Under the pieces are notes generated by a model that was not told the origin of the DNA, did no database searches, and saw nothing but the letters and a program-made list of their open reading frames with translations. From assembly GCF_007676705.1 (NCBI RefSeq), contig NZ_VEBF01000001.1, forward strand, positions 124,001 to 188,000: a stretch of 64,000 nucleotides of DNA, written 5' to 3'. The stretch comes from Paenibacillus xylanexedens. GTDB taxonomy: Bacteria > Bacillota > Bacilli > Paenibacillales > Paenibacillaceae. The translations under genes were made by a program, and so were the position numbers. This document shows, piece after piece, positions 53,086 through 61,717 of this stretch; position 1 is the first letter of the stretch, and each line of letters begins with the position of its first letter.

Positions 53086-53214
53086 TCAGCGCCAAGTAGA
53101 TCTATGCATAGGAGGACAAAGTGCCGGATTCTGATTAGCTATATTGTGAACCATGCCACTGTTCATGTTCGTTGACAGGTCCACATAAACATCCACAACC
53201 TCTAATTCCGTCAT
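53086..53214 (-). CDS. Unlisted 42-residue small protein upstream of the ABC-F gene
   Basis: ATG 53214 stands 8 bases after GGGGGG and opens a 43-codon frame ending with TGA at 53088-53086. The product begins MTELEVVDVYVDLSTNMNSG, continues MVHNIANQNPALCPPM and ends HRSTWR. It has an acidic N-terminus, a single Cys in CPPM and a basic end; there is no signal peptide or membrane helix. A weak hairpin (CTTGGCG/CGCCAGG) spans the stop. It could be a leader peptide for the ABC-F gene 146 bases downstream, or a small independent peptide with a leader/core layout. I do not recognise the family. Confidence 0.6.
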   Translation of the reverse strand: MTELEVVDVYVDLSTNMNSGMVHNIANQNPALCPPMHRSTWR

Positions 53215-53454
53215 TACTCTATCCCCCCTTGGAAATCTCACATTTTAATACAGAAAACTTAACATGGAATACGACATGGGTCAAGGCAGTACAGCCTCGG
53301 TCACATCTTCCACACTCGTACCTTTAAACCATTGCGTAATCTGGCTTACACACCTCTACGTAAATCTTGATGATGTACTCTTGGAGATTACACCATGTAC
53401 ATATGTAGTCTAAGTTCTATCAAGATGGCTTCATTATAGTGTGTAAAGAAAAGT

Positions 53455-53485
53455 TTGACTATAGGGTTACCCTATAGCTTAGTCT
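53455..53485 (+). promoter_or_regulatory. MerR-style promoter of the DHA2 exporter
   Basis: -35 TTGACT (53455-53460), an exactly 19-base spacer and a -10-like TAGTCT (53480-53485). The spacer holds the perfect dyad CTATAGGG-TTA-CCCTATAG (53459-53477). Over-long spacers carrying a central dyad are the mark of promoters activated by MerR-family regulators. No MerR gene is in this window. Confidence 0.65.
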
Positions 53486-53520
53486 GGAATTGTAAGTTAT
53501 TCATATTGTCGGAGGGAAAC

Positions 53521-55026
53521 ATGTCAAAATTCAAACGTTGGATGATTCTTGTTATTGTCTCAAGTGCATTATTACTCATTGTGATGGATATGACCATCCT
53601 GTACACAGCCCTACCCAGCTTGACCCATGATCTCGGTGCATCAGCTTCGGAGAAATTATGGATTCTCAACGGTTACTCCCTTGTCATGGCTGGGCTGCTG
53701 CCTGCAATGGGAACACTCGGAGACCGTCTTGGTCATAAAAAAATATTCACCCTGGGATTGCTCGTCTTTTCTGCTGCTTCTCTTGCTGCTGCCTTTTCTC
53801 CAGTACCTGCTGTGCTGGTCATGAGCAGAATTCTTCTTGCCGTAGGCGCATCCATGATGATGCCAGCAACATTGTCCATCATCAGAGTTACGTTTACGAA
53901 TGAACGAGAGCTCGCACTGGCGATTGGCATATGGGGTTCCATTGCGTCAGGTGGTGCTGGACTGGGACCGATTGTCGGTGGACTGCTTCTTCAACATTTC
54001 TGGTGGGGCTCTGTGTTTCTGATTAACCTGCCTATCGCTATTCTCGCGTTTGTATTCGCCTTGAAAATGATTCCTAACCACCAAGGGGATGCGTCGAAAA
54101 AGTGGGATTTCACCAGTTCCATTCAGATCATGATTGCCATGGTCGGAATTATCTATTCCATCAAGGAATTCACAAGACGCGAAGGATCTCTCACACTCGC
54201 TATCCTTGCTGCAGTGATTGGCGTTCTGTCCCTTATCATCTTTATTCGCCGTCAGAATAACAGTACCCACCCGCTTCTGGATCTGTCCTTGTTCAAAATT
54301 CCAAGATTCAGCACCGGCTTTATAACCGCACTGGTAGGCTTATTCGCACAAATGGGTGTGCAATATATGGTCACTCAGCGACTTCAGCTTGTGGAAGGCA
54401 TGTCACCGCTTCAGGCTGGACTATTCACCCTATCCATACCTGTTGCAGCACTCATTGCCGGACCTGTTACGGGGACTATCATGCACCGTGTGGATGTTGT
54501 ATATATCAAAAGCTTCTCTCTCTTCATCGCTGCCCTTGGCATGGGGACGTATCTGATGTATTTCAATGCTGGGTTAACCGGGCAGATTATCGGTTTGGCA
54601 CTACTTGGTGCAGGTCTTGGTTCAGGAATGACTGCTGCATCACATTCCATTATGAGTTATGCACCACCTCACAAAGCGGGTATGGCCGCATCCATTGAGG
54701 AAGTAGGTTATGAGCTGGGCGGAGCATCCGGTATTGCGATCATCGGCAGCATGTCGACCTTGTTCTACACACTGGCAATGAAGATTCCTGCAGGCATTCA
54801 TGTGCCGTCCAATGTGAAGGACAGTCTGGATGAAGCACTTCTTGCCGCCGAAAGCTTGCCTGCCGCGTCTGCTGAATCACTCACAAATGCCGCCTTTGCT
54901 GCTTTTGACCAATCCTTCTTTGTCGTCATTGCAGGTGTGACCGCATTTCTGTTCATTGGTGCTCTGATTATGAGCTGGGTTGCCGTGCGCTTGAAACGAG
55001 CCCAAAAGCACAGCGTTAAAACATAA
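53521..55026 (+). CDS. MFS multidrug exporter, DHA2 family (QacA/SmvA/LfrA-like)
   Basis: A 501-residue transporter with 14 predicted helices. Helix 1 carries the acidic MDMTILYTALPSLTHDLG, motif A is GTLGDRLGHKKIF, and motif C is GIWGSIASGGAGLGPIVGGL. QacA-type proteins export quaternary ammonium and other cationic drugs. The frame opens at 53455, but ATG 53521 follows GGAGGGAAAC and is the real start. The MerR-like dyad promoter upstream suggests drug-induced transcription. Confidence 0.93.
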   Translation: MSKFKRWMILVIVSSALLLIVMDMTILYTALPSLTHDLGASASEKLWILNGYSLVMAGLLPAMGTLGDRLGHKKIFTLGLLVFSAASLAAAFSPVPAVLVMSRILLAVGASMMMPATLSIIRVTFTNERELALAIGIWGSIASGGAGLGPIVGGLLLQHFWWGSVFLINLPIAILAFVFALKMIPNHQGDASKKWDFTSSIQIMIAMVGIIYSIKEFTRREGSLTLAILAAVIGVLSLIIFIRRQNNSTHPLLDLSLFKIPRFSTGFITALVGLFAQMGVQYMVTQRLQLVEGMSPLQAGLFTLSIPVAALIAGPVTGTIMHRVDVVYIKSFSLFIAALGMGTYLMYFNAGLTGQIIGLALLGAGLGSGMTAASHSIMSYAPPHKAGMAASIEEVGYELGGASGIAIIGSMSTLFYTLAMKIPAGIHVPSNVKDSLDEALLAAESLPAASAESLTNAAFAAFDQSFFVVIAGVTAFLFIGALIMSWVAVRLKRAQKHSVKT

Positions 55027-55140
55027 TGAAATTCATTTCATGAGACAAAGCGAGGTATATACGAAATAAAGAAGAGGATTAACTACTGACCGTCGATAAA
55101 CTTAAACAGCTTGTTACCATTTTCAATTGAAATTAACGTC

Positions 55141-55178
55141 AAAAACCATTACCTGATTTGTTTCAGGTAATGGTTTTT
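55141..55178. terminator. Bidirectional terminator
   Basis: AAAAACCATTACCTGA (55141-55156) pairs with TCAGGTAATGGTTTTT (55163-55178), a 16-bp perfect stem between the convergent exporter and the DUF3592-like gene. Confidence 0.92.
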
Positions 55179-55217
55179 GATATGCCTGATAACCGAAGCT
55201 TACCACCATGCGGCACC

Positions 55218-55601
55218 TCACGGAAGGTAGGCATCCTCTACCTCAACTTTTCGTTCATTCCCCATCGCAATGTATCTTACGTTAATGACATTTCCTTTCT
55301 GAAAGTGGGGAATATGTGTGATCGGGATATAAGTCTCTACAATTGTTGGGAAGGTGCGGCCGTCAACTTGGGTTACCGTCAAATCCAATCGCACGCCAGG
55401 CCTTCCATCCATACTGGATGATGTCTGTACAATATCATGAATGATTGCTTCTGTTGGAATTCCGTCCATCAGAATGCTCTTGCGAAGGTGCTGTTGCTCT
55501 TTATTGTTACGTAGCAGTTTAAATGCCATAAGCGTAGTGATCGTGCCTGTTATAAGCCCAAAGACAATAATAGCAACAAAAGTAATTAATGTGACCGTCA
55601 T
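55218..55601 (-). CDS. Small membrane-anchored protein, DUF3592-like
   Basis: A 127-residue protein with one N-terminal membrane helix (about 3-28), a short basic stretch and a soluble beta domain (GIPTEAIIHDIVQTSSSMDG, RPGVRLDLTVTQVDGRTFP, KGNVINVRYIAMGNERKVEV). The pattern of a helix followed by a conversion-of-units-like beta barrel recalls DUF3592 proteins. No function is known. It is a single gene between two terminators. Confidence 0.7.
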   Translation of the reverse strand: MTVTLITFVAIIVFGLITGTITTLMAFKLLRNNKEQQHLRKSILMDGIPTEAIIHDIVQTSSSMDGRPGVRLDLTVTQVDGRTFPTIVETYIPITHIPHFQKGNVINVRYIAMGNERKVEVEDAYLP

Positions 55602-55693
55602 GATGGCCTCCTTTTATTTGAAACTTATGTTGACTACTTCTTGTTTATATCTCTTTTTCCTGCCTATTTTCTTGAATAGGAACGCTTTAAAGT

Positions 55694-55720
55694 CAAAAAA
55701 GCCGCCTTAAAGGCGGCTTC
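55694..55720 (-). terminator. Terminator of the pentapeptide-repeat gene (GCCGCC family)
   Basis: On the minus strand AGCCGCCTT, short loop, AAGGCGGCT then TTTTT, 20 bases after the stop at 55739. Confidence 0.88.
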
Positions 55721-55738
55721 TTGCTGTGTATGTTCAAC

Positions 55739-56344
55739 TCAATCTACTTTCGCACCATACGAGCGTACAAACAGAACGGCTTGTTCGCGATCCAAACGTA
55801 CGCCTTTGATATCCAGTGATTTCAGATCAATTCCTTCCAGATTAGCCCCTCTTAGATCGGCCCCTTGTAGCTTAGCTCTGCTCAATACGACTCTGGTAAG
55901 ATCACAGTCTCTCAAATCCGCTTTGGTGAAATCCGTGTCTGTAAAGTCGGCTTCAAAGAAACGAATTCCTCGTAAATCCTGTTTGCCTAATCGGGTATGT
56001 CTCAGATTCGTATAAGACCAATCGCCCTGACTCAGGGTAATGCCATCCATTTGCGCACCTGAAAAGTCCGATCCTGTCATCTTGCAAGAACTGAATTTGG
56101 AAGCAAAGAGATTCGCACCCCCAAATGAACAGTTTTCAAATGCTGATTCCGTATGTATTGAACCGTTCATGGATGCCCCTTTGAAATCACATTCAATGAA
56201 TCGACAGTTACTTGTCTCGATTTCCTCCATAGAAGCGTTCATGAATGTACATTGTTTGAAAACACAGCTTATGAGTTCTCCGTATCGCAGATCACGTCCC
56301 TCAAAATGTACTGCATCATATTCCTGATCCTTGTATTGAAACAC
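55739..56344 (-). CDS. Pentapeptide-repeat protein
   Basis: A 201-residue protein consisting almost entirely of pentapeptide repeats from about residue 20 to 185, clearest at the end (ADFTDTDFTKADLRDCDLTR, AKLQGADLRGANLEGIDLKS). The first part is more degenerate and rich in Cys and Phe. It should fold as a right-handed beta-helix. Some relatives protect DNA gyrase from quinolones; that role cannot be read from the sequence. It is a distant relative of the protein at 18758. Confidence 0.88.
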   Translation of the reverse strand: MFQYKDQEYDAVHFEGRDLRYGELISCVFKQCTFMNASMEEIETSNCRFIECDFKGASMNGSIHTESAFENCSFGGANLFASKFSSCKMTGSDFSGAQMDGITLSQGDWSYTNLRHTRLGKQDLRGIRFFEADFTDTDFTKADLRDCDLTRVVLSRAKLQGADLRGANLEGIDLKSLDIKGVRLDREQAVLFVRSYGAKVD

Positions 56345-56714
56345 CGATTACACCCCATCTTGTTTGATTATCCGTCTTTCTTCATTAAAAGAACTTTTTA
56401 TACTATACCACACCCCTGTCAAGTACCTGCTTAAACACAAAGGAAAGTCAAGTTACTTTTTTTATGAGAAAAATCTGATAACTAAAAAAGGAACGCCTAA
56501 AGCGTCCCTTCAACCCACACCTTTAACTTGGGCTTATGTGGGCTTATGTGTATGGACCTTCCAGTTCCTTCATCTATTCGTATTAGACAACATTACACCT
56601 GTTTTTTGGACATCCTGTACAGGGATAGCGCAGGTTTATTGGGATAACACATCATCATGCCCAGTGTTTGGCTACCCATTTTGGCTTCATAGCGTATTGG
56701 GAGCTAAATTTGGA
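56345..56714. other. 370-base gap without a supported gene
   Basis: It contains the short promoter region of the pentapeptide gene, a terminator at 56488-56510, and about 200 bases (56511-56714) with a tandem GGGCTTATGT repeat. A plus-strand open frame crosses it, but it lacks a ribosome binding site, is rich in Trp, Cys and Phe and reads like a chance frame. I see no RNA gene. Confidence 0.5.
56488..56510 (-). terminator. Terminator downstream of the Asp23 gene
   Basis: On the minus strand AAGGGACGC, TTTAG loop, GCGTTCCTT then TTTT; a 9-bp stem with one mismatch, about 205 bases after the stop at 56715. Confidence 0.72.
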
Positions 56715-57077
56715 CTAAAACCTCGCATCAGGTTGATTCAGTGAAATGCCCTCAACGATCACGTTCACCGTATCAATGGTTAAACCGGTCAGCTGTTCAA
56801 CATGCACTCTCACATTGTTCTGCAATTCCCTGCAGACTTCATGCACTTTCGTTCCATAACGAACGACAACCTTTAAATTAATCTCCAGTCTGGATTCTAC
56901 CTTGCGGATAGCTATGCCATTTTGCAGACTTTTCCCACTCCACTTTTTGGTGATCCCTTCTACAAGTCCTGTCGACATGGAGGAAATCTCACTGGTGGTA
57001 TTCGCGATCTTGCCGACAATTTTGGAGATCACATCATCCGATATTTGAATTTTTCCAAGAACATTTTGAATGGACAT
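56715..57077 (-). CDS. Asp23/Gls24-family envelope stress protein
   Basis: A 120-residue Asp23 domain protein: GKIQISDDVISKIVGKIANT at the start, GLVEGITKKWSGKSLQNGIA, a conserved LEINLKVVVRYGTKVHEVCR and VRVHVEQLTGLTIDTVNVIV at the end. Members are abundant membrane-associated or cell-envelope-linked proteins, often alkaline-shock or stress induced. ATG 57077 follows GGAGGAC. It appears to be a single gene. Confidence 0.92.
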   Translation of the reverse strand: MSIQNVLGKIQISDDVISKIVGKIANTTSEISSMSTGLVEGITKKWSGKSLQNGIAIRKVESRLEINLKVVVRYGTKVHEVCRELQNNVRVHVEQLTGLTIDTVNVIVEGISLNQPDARF

Positions 57078-57202
57078 CCCATGTCCTCCTCTTTATCTTC
57101 ATTTTTTGATAGTTAGTTATATCATTTAATATAAATATAAATCATCTCGAGTTCGATTTCAACTTTTGAATTTAGTCCTCCACATTTCTACCTGTACATA
57201 GC

Positions 57203-57229
57203 AAAAAAACCGCGATCATCGCGGCTTTT
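57203..57229 (-). terminator. Terminator of the peptide-uptake operon (GCCGC family)
   Basis: On the minus strand CCGCGAT, G loop, ATCGCGG then TTTTTTT, within 30 bases of the stop at 57240. Confidence 0.87.
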
Positions 57230-57239
57230 GTTGGTCATA

Positions 57240-57716
57240 TTAAGGGAACTTCAATTGAATACGGACAGGAATGTGGGAGGATAACTCGCTCTCTCTGCTG
57301 TGTTCTTCCACTGCTGCTGTTTCTTCTGCTTGCACGATCCATTGTCTACCAATTAATGATTGCAGCAATTCGATCTCCTGTGCAGTCAGATGTATGTACC
57401 TCAGTGACAGATCCTCCTGAACATAATCCCGATCCACCTTACGGTCAAACCGGAAATCGAGCAATCTCTTCAAGCCATTAATATGCAAAAACTTGAACTC
57501 ATAACCTTTACGTATGGCCTCTTCCCAATCGTCTCCGATATCAGCTGCTGTCTGTAGTCTTTCATCAAAATCCATCACGGATTCCTTAACCAGAGTCAGC
57601 AACTGGGCGTAGTCTCGACGTTGTAACCATTCAATAATTACCTCTTCAGGAGCCCCACTTGTCAGAACATTCTCTACAAGAAGGCCTACAGGAATGGACA
57701 GCTGAATCCGACTCAT
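57240..57716 (-). CDS. Hypothetical protein, last gene of the peptide-uptake operon
   Basis: A 158-residue protein with no recognised domain. It is predicted mostly helical in the first half (VIIEWLQRRDYAQLLTLVKE) with a charged middle (FKFLHINGLKRLLDFRFDRK), and has Leu/Glu-rich stretches. There is no signal peptide. Its ATG overlaps the stop of the S9 peptidase by 4 bases (ATGA), so the two are coupled. A role with the peptidase is only suggested by position. Confidence 0.75.
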   Translation of the reverse strand: MSRIQLSIPVGLLVENVLTSGAPEEVIIEWLQRRDYAQLLTLVKESVMDFDERLQTAADIGDDWEEAIRKGYEFKFLHINGLKRLLDFRFDRKVDRDYVQEDLSLRYIHLTAQEIELLQSLIGRQWIVQAEETAAVEEHSRESELSSHIPVRIQLKFP

Positions 57717-59737
57717 TCCTCACCCTCCTCTTTACCGAGATACTGATTGAACCAGGCATTCACCTGTTCGAAGCTATCGATCCGAAGTGAAGGTTTACCG
57801 CTTTTCAGCAAACTGTGGTTGGAGCCCGGATAACGAATCAGTTTGGTCTTTTTGCCGTATCGTTTTAGTGTGGTATATAATTCCTCCGCTTGCGCAATCG
57901 GTGTCCGATAATCCTGCTCTCCGTGCATGATCAGAAGTGGCGTCTCAATGTGGTGTGCATGCGCAAGAGGTGAGCGGGACCACAGGAATTCAGCGTTTTC
58001 CGCCGGATTACCACCAATGACTCCTTCGACATAGGAAATTCCAATATCGCTCGTTCCATACATGGACAACCAGTTGGAGATGCATCGCTGAGTTACAGCC
58101 GCCTTGAAACGGTGGGTATGCGCCACGATCCAATTCGTCATCACTCCACCATAACTGCCACCGGCTACACCCAAACGTGATTCATCAAGAAAATCATAGG
58201 TAGCCAGGGCATAATCAACAGCTTCCATCAGATCCCGATAATCACCTCCGGCAAAGTCACCACGGCATGCTCTGGCAAACTCCTGACCGTATCCCATACT
58301 TCCACGAGGATTAACCCATAACACAGCGTACCCTTGTGCAGCGAGTGTCTGCATTTCATGACTGAATGTTCCCGTATACATCGCATGAGGTCCGCCATGA
58401 ATCTGCAAAATCAGTGGGAGCTTCCCATTGGATGCACGTACTGCCGGTGTGGCTAACCAACCTTGAATCGGCCATCCATCTGAAGATGTAAACTCAACAC
58501 GAGCAGGCACATTTATGGCTAATTCGGCCATGAATTCGTCATTTCGGCGGGTGAGTCTGAACATTTCACCACTGTTGATATCCACGCGGTATAACTCTCC
58601 AGGATGTTCAGCGGTCAAGGCAGCGATAACAAGCGACGTACCATCTGATGTTAAGGTATACTGATACACATCCTTCTCACCATCGCCCGTAACGGATTTA
58701 CACTCTCCATTATCTTGAATATGATACACATCCACATTCCCGTTCTGTGTCCCAAGTACATATACACCAAGTTCCGAATGCTTATTATCCGTGAGTGGAG
58801 AAGGAGAAGCAGCTGCTGACTTCATATCACCAAGCGCCGCGTTACCAAGCTGCATATCTACTTGAGGTGCGATTGGCCTGGGTATACCTCGATGAACGGG
58901 GACTGCATATAATCTGTTGTGACTCCCACTTCCGTATTTGCGATCACTCGCGATCAGAATCAACTGTTGTCCATCGGGTGAATAGGAGAACTGGCTTACC
59001 GCCAGGCTGGAATCCGTCACTTTGAAGAGATCACTTTCTCCCAATCGAATGCTGTATACATCGGTAAAGTGCAGCAGATCCGCATCGAGTTCCTCATCCT
59101 CCACTTGCTTGGATATGAAGGAAAGGTTCTGGCTATCTGGCGACCACGTCGGAGCACTGATATTCCATAGCCCGGAAGTCACCTGCGTGATCTTCCCGCT
59201 TTCGATCTCATATACAAACAAATGGCTGTATTGACCATCCCACCATCCGGAACCTTCCGCCTTCGGCGTTGTTCGTTCGAAGACCTTACCTCGCAGCAGG
59301 GGTGCAGACTCTTGATGCACTTCAGCCTTATTTTGTTGCTCCTCGAATTGAGCTTTACTGGTGAAAGCAATGTACTTCCCATTCGGAGACCAGATATAAC
59401 TCAATATTTTACGTGCGGGAGGTATCAGCATGACAGGCTCTTTTTTATCTGTATCGAGCGTCCATAGTCCTTTCCCCCCATCCTCTGAGCGAATGAATGT
59501 GAGCTGTGTCCCATCCGGCGACCACGCAGGCGAGGAATCCTTCGTGCCATCTGAAAGTGCAATATCTTCATCACCATCGAGGGAGATTCCCCGAATCTGT
59601 GTGTTATATTCGTTTTTATCCTGATCTATGGTCTGTTCCACATAAGCCACTCGTCCGTTCCGACTGATCACTGGCTGACTGATCCAACGATAGTGACGCA
59701 GATCCTCCGGCATAATTGGTCTTTGGTTCATATTCAT
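57713..59737 (-). CDS. S9-family serine peptidase (acylaminoacyl-peptidase/prolyl oligopeptidase type)
   Basis: The 674-residue cytosolic enzyme has an N-terminal beta-propeller (about 15-405, TolB/WD-like blades such as SPAWSPDGTQLTFIRSEDGG) and a C-terminal alpha/beta hydrolase. The catalytic triad is S528 in GGSYGGVMTNW, D609 in MHGEQDYRTP and H641 in PGSNHSLLKSG. It cleaves short peptides or N-acylated residues. It follows the dipeptide permease by 15 bases, so imported peptides are its likely substrates. The start could be ATG 59737 or the Met two codons later. Confidence 0.93.
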   Translation of the reverse strand: MNMNQRPIMPEDLRHYRWISQPVISRNGRVAYVEQTIDQDKNEYNTQIRGISLDGDEDIALSDGTKDSSPAWSPDGTQLTFIRSEDGGKGLWTLDTDKKEPVMLIPPARKILSYIWSPNGKYIAFTSKAQFEEQQNKAEVHQESAPLLRGKVFERTTPKAEGSGWWDGQYSHLFVYEIESGKITQVTSGLWNISAPTWSPDSQNLSFISKQVEDEELDADLLHFTDVYSIRLGESDLFKVTDSSLAVSQFSYSPDGQQLILIASDRKYGSGSHNRLYAVPVHRGIPRPIAPQVDMQLGNAALGDMKSAAASPSPLTDNKHSELGVYVLGTQNGNVDVYHIQDNGECKSVTGDGEKDVYQYTLTSDGTSLVIAALTAEHPGELYRVDINSGEMFRLTRRNDEFMAELAINVPARVEFTSSDGWPIQGWLATPAVRASNGKLPLILQIHGGPHAMYTGTFSHEMQTLAAQGYAVLWVNPRGSMGYGQEFARACRGDFAGGDYRDLMEAVDYALATYDFLDESRLGVAGGSYGGVMTNWIVAHTHRFKAAVTQRCISNWLSMYGTSDIGISYVEGVIGGNPAENAEFLWSRSPLAHAHHIETPLLIMHGEQDYRTPIAQAEELYTTLKRYGKKTKLIRYPGSNHSLLKSGKPSLRIDSFEQVNAWFNQYLGKEEGEE

Positions 59738-59752
59738 GGCTCCCTTCTCCGT

Positions 59753-60682
59753 TTATTTATGGGTTGTCTCCGTACGTGGATCAAGCACATCACGTAGCCA
59801 ATCTCCAAGGAAAATAACACCGAGTACGGTAAATGTAATGGCTAGTCCCGGGAATGTAGCGACCCACCAGCTTGTTGCAACGTATTGTCTGCCATCACTG
59901 AGCATGCCTCCCCAGGACACATCGGGTGGTTTGATACCCAGACCCAGGAAGCTGAGTGAGGCTTCCATAATAATTGTCGTGCCGACATTCATACCGCAGA
60001 TTACGATAAAGGATGAAAGGATATTCGGCAGAATGTGTTTCAGAATCAATCTTCCGTTCTTGGCTCCAATCGATCTGGCCGCATGAACAAAATCACGCTC
60101 TTTGATACTCAGAACCTCACTTCTGACCACACGGGTGAATGGAACCCAGTTCGTCACACCGATCACAAAGATCAGCGTCGTAATACCCGGGCCAACAATC
60201 GCCATCACAACGAGCATGAACAGAATGGTCGGAATCGCCATGAATGCATCACCTACACGCATGATGACGGCATCCAGCCATTTCCCATAGAATCCGGATA
60301 CCAGCCCCAGAATGGCGCCAATTATTCCTGACACAATCACCGCACCCATCCCTACAATTAAGGAAACCCGGGCACCATATACAATTCGGCTCCACATGTC
60401 TCTGCCCAGATTATCTGTTCCCAGCCAGTATTCAGCCGTCCCGCCCTCAAGCCATGCAGGCGGTTTAAGACGGTTGAGCGGATTAACTGCTGCCGGATCA
60501 TGACTCGTCAGTAGAGGTGCACCTATGGCAATTAACACAACCAACAATACAAGCACAGCACCAAACATTCCGGTCTTGCTGATGATCAGTTGTTGCCAGA
60601 TATAACGAAATCCCGTTGGTGCACGCCCATTGTCTTGTTCCTGTTCTGTACCCGGAATTGGCATTTCATTGCTGCCTGTCAT
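59753..60682 (-). CDS. Dipeptide/oligopeptide ABC permease, DppC/OppC type
   Basis: A permease of about 309 residues with six hydrophobic segments, the N-terminal OppC-type extension (ADPLNRL-like region AAVNPLNRLKPPAWLEGGTA) and the coupling loop HAARSIGAKNGRLILKHILP. It pairs with the DppB-type permease. The frame opens at 60724, but ATG 60682 (MTGSNEMP) follows GGAGGT with 8-base spacing. No ATPase gene is in the window. Confidence 0.92.
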   Translation of the reverse strand: MTGSNEMPIPGTEQEQDNGRAPTGFRYIWQQLIISKTGMFGAVLVLLVVLIAIGAPLLTSHDPAAVNPLNRLKPPAWLEGGTAEYWLGTDNLGRDMWSRIVYGARVSLIVGMGAVIVSGIIGAILGLVSGFYGKWLDAVIMRVGDAFMAIPTILFMLVVMAIVGPGITTLIFVIGVTNWVPFTRVVRSEVLSIKERDFVHAARSIGAKNGRLILKHILPNILSSFIVICGMNVGTTIIMEASLSFLGLGIKPPDVSWGGMLSDGRQYVATSWWVATFPGLAITFTVLGVIFLGDWLRDVLDPRTETTHK

Positions 60683-60698
60683 ATGATTGCACCTCCTT

Positions 60699-61616
60699 CT
60701 AGTCGTATTTGATGCGCGGATCAAGTAGCCTGTAGGCTACATCCGTCAAGATGTTGATTACTACAACGATAACCGCAATGACAAACACCGCTGCTTGTAC
60801 AATCGCCATATCATGTGTGTTGACTGCAACGACCAGCAATTGACCCAGTCCAGGCCAGGAGAATACCGTTTCCGTAATCAAGGTTCCCCCGATCAGACTT
60901 GTAAACTGCAAACTCATTATCGTCACGACCGGAATCAGTCCATTGCGAAAAGCATGTTTTACAATGACAACCATCCGGCCAAGCCCCTTGCTGCGGGCTG
61001 TTCGAATATAGTCCTGGTTCAGAATCTCCAGCATGCTGGAGCGAATCAGCCGGGTCATCTGCGCAGCCAGCCCGACGCCAAGCGTGAATGCCGGCAAGAT
61101 CAGATGTGACAATCCTCCACGACCTGAGACTGGCAATACACCCAACATGACGGAGAACAAGAGAATAAGCATAATCCCCATCCAGAAGTTCGGCATCGCC
61201 TTACCAATAACGGATATTCCTGAAATAATGAGATCGGTAAATGTATTACGTTTGACAGCTGAAATGACACCAAGTGGAACAGCCATTAGCACGGCAAAAA
61301 ACATAGCCGCTACCGCCAGTTCAAAGCTGGCAGGCAACCTCTCCAACACAAGCTCTAATGCAGGCTGATTGTAGCGAAAAGATTGACCAAAGTCTCCCTG
61401 TATTGCACTGCCCAGAAACTTCACGTATTGCGTATATAAAGGCTGGTCCAAACCAAGTGCCTGTGTCAAAACAGCACGATCTTCAGCGGTAGCCGTTTCA
61501 GGCAACATTAGCGCGACCGGATCACCGGTGACTCGAACCAAAATGAACACAATTAATGAAACAATGAACAGTACCGGAATGATCTGCAGTAATGACTTAA
61601 GTACGTATTTGCCCAT
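60699..61616 (-). CDS. Dipeptide/oligopeptide ABC permease, DppB/OppB type
   Basis: A 305-residue permease. It has the DppB hallmarks YVLKSLLQIIPVLFIVSLIV in helix 1, VTGDPVALMLPETATAED, GLDQPLYTQYVKF and the coupling loop YIRTARSKGLGRMVVIVKHAFRNGL region. It stands between the binding-protein gene (behind an intercistronic hairpin) and the DppC-type gene 16 bases downstream. Confidence 0.93.
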   Translation of the reverse strand: MGKYVLKSLLQIIPVLFIVSLIVFILVRVTGDPVALMLPETATAEDRAVLTQALGLDQPLYTQYVKFLGSAIQGDFGQSFRYNQPALELVLERLPASFELAVAAMFFAVLMAVPLGVISAVKRNTFTDLIISGISVIGKAMPNFWMGIMLILLFSVMLGVLPVSGRGGLSHLILPAFTLGVGLAAQMTRLIRSSMLEILNQDYIRTARSKGLGRMVVIVKHAFRNGLIPVVTIMSLQFTSLIGGTLITETVFSWPGLGQLLVVAVNTHDMAIVQAAVFVIAVIVVVINILTDVAYRLLDPRIKYD

Positions 61617-61642
61617 TCCTTGTTCACCTCCCTTATTAAAAA

Positions 61643-61679
61643 GAACGGCAGGAACATGGTTATCCAGTCCCTGCCGTTC
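61643..61679 (-). terminator. Intercistronic hairpin with T run between binding protein and permease genes
   Basis: GAACGGCAGG (61643-61652) pairs with CCTGCCGTTC (61670-61679); on the minus strand the stem is followed by TTTTT. It lies after the binding-protein stop but inside the operon, so it probably acts as a partial terminator or 3'-end stabiliser. Confidence 0.78.
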
Positions 61680-61717
61680 ACGGCCTATCTTTTCAATGAC
61701 CGGTGTTATACCCGATA

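Noticed and set aside
56364-56744. 126-codon plus-strand frame
   Set aside because: No ribosome binding site, overlaps the Asp23 gene end, unusual Trp/Cys/Phe-rich composition and a terminator inside it.
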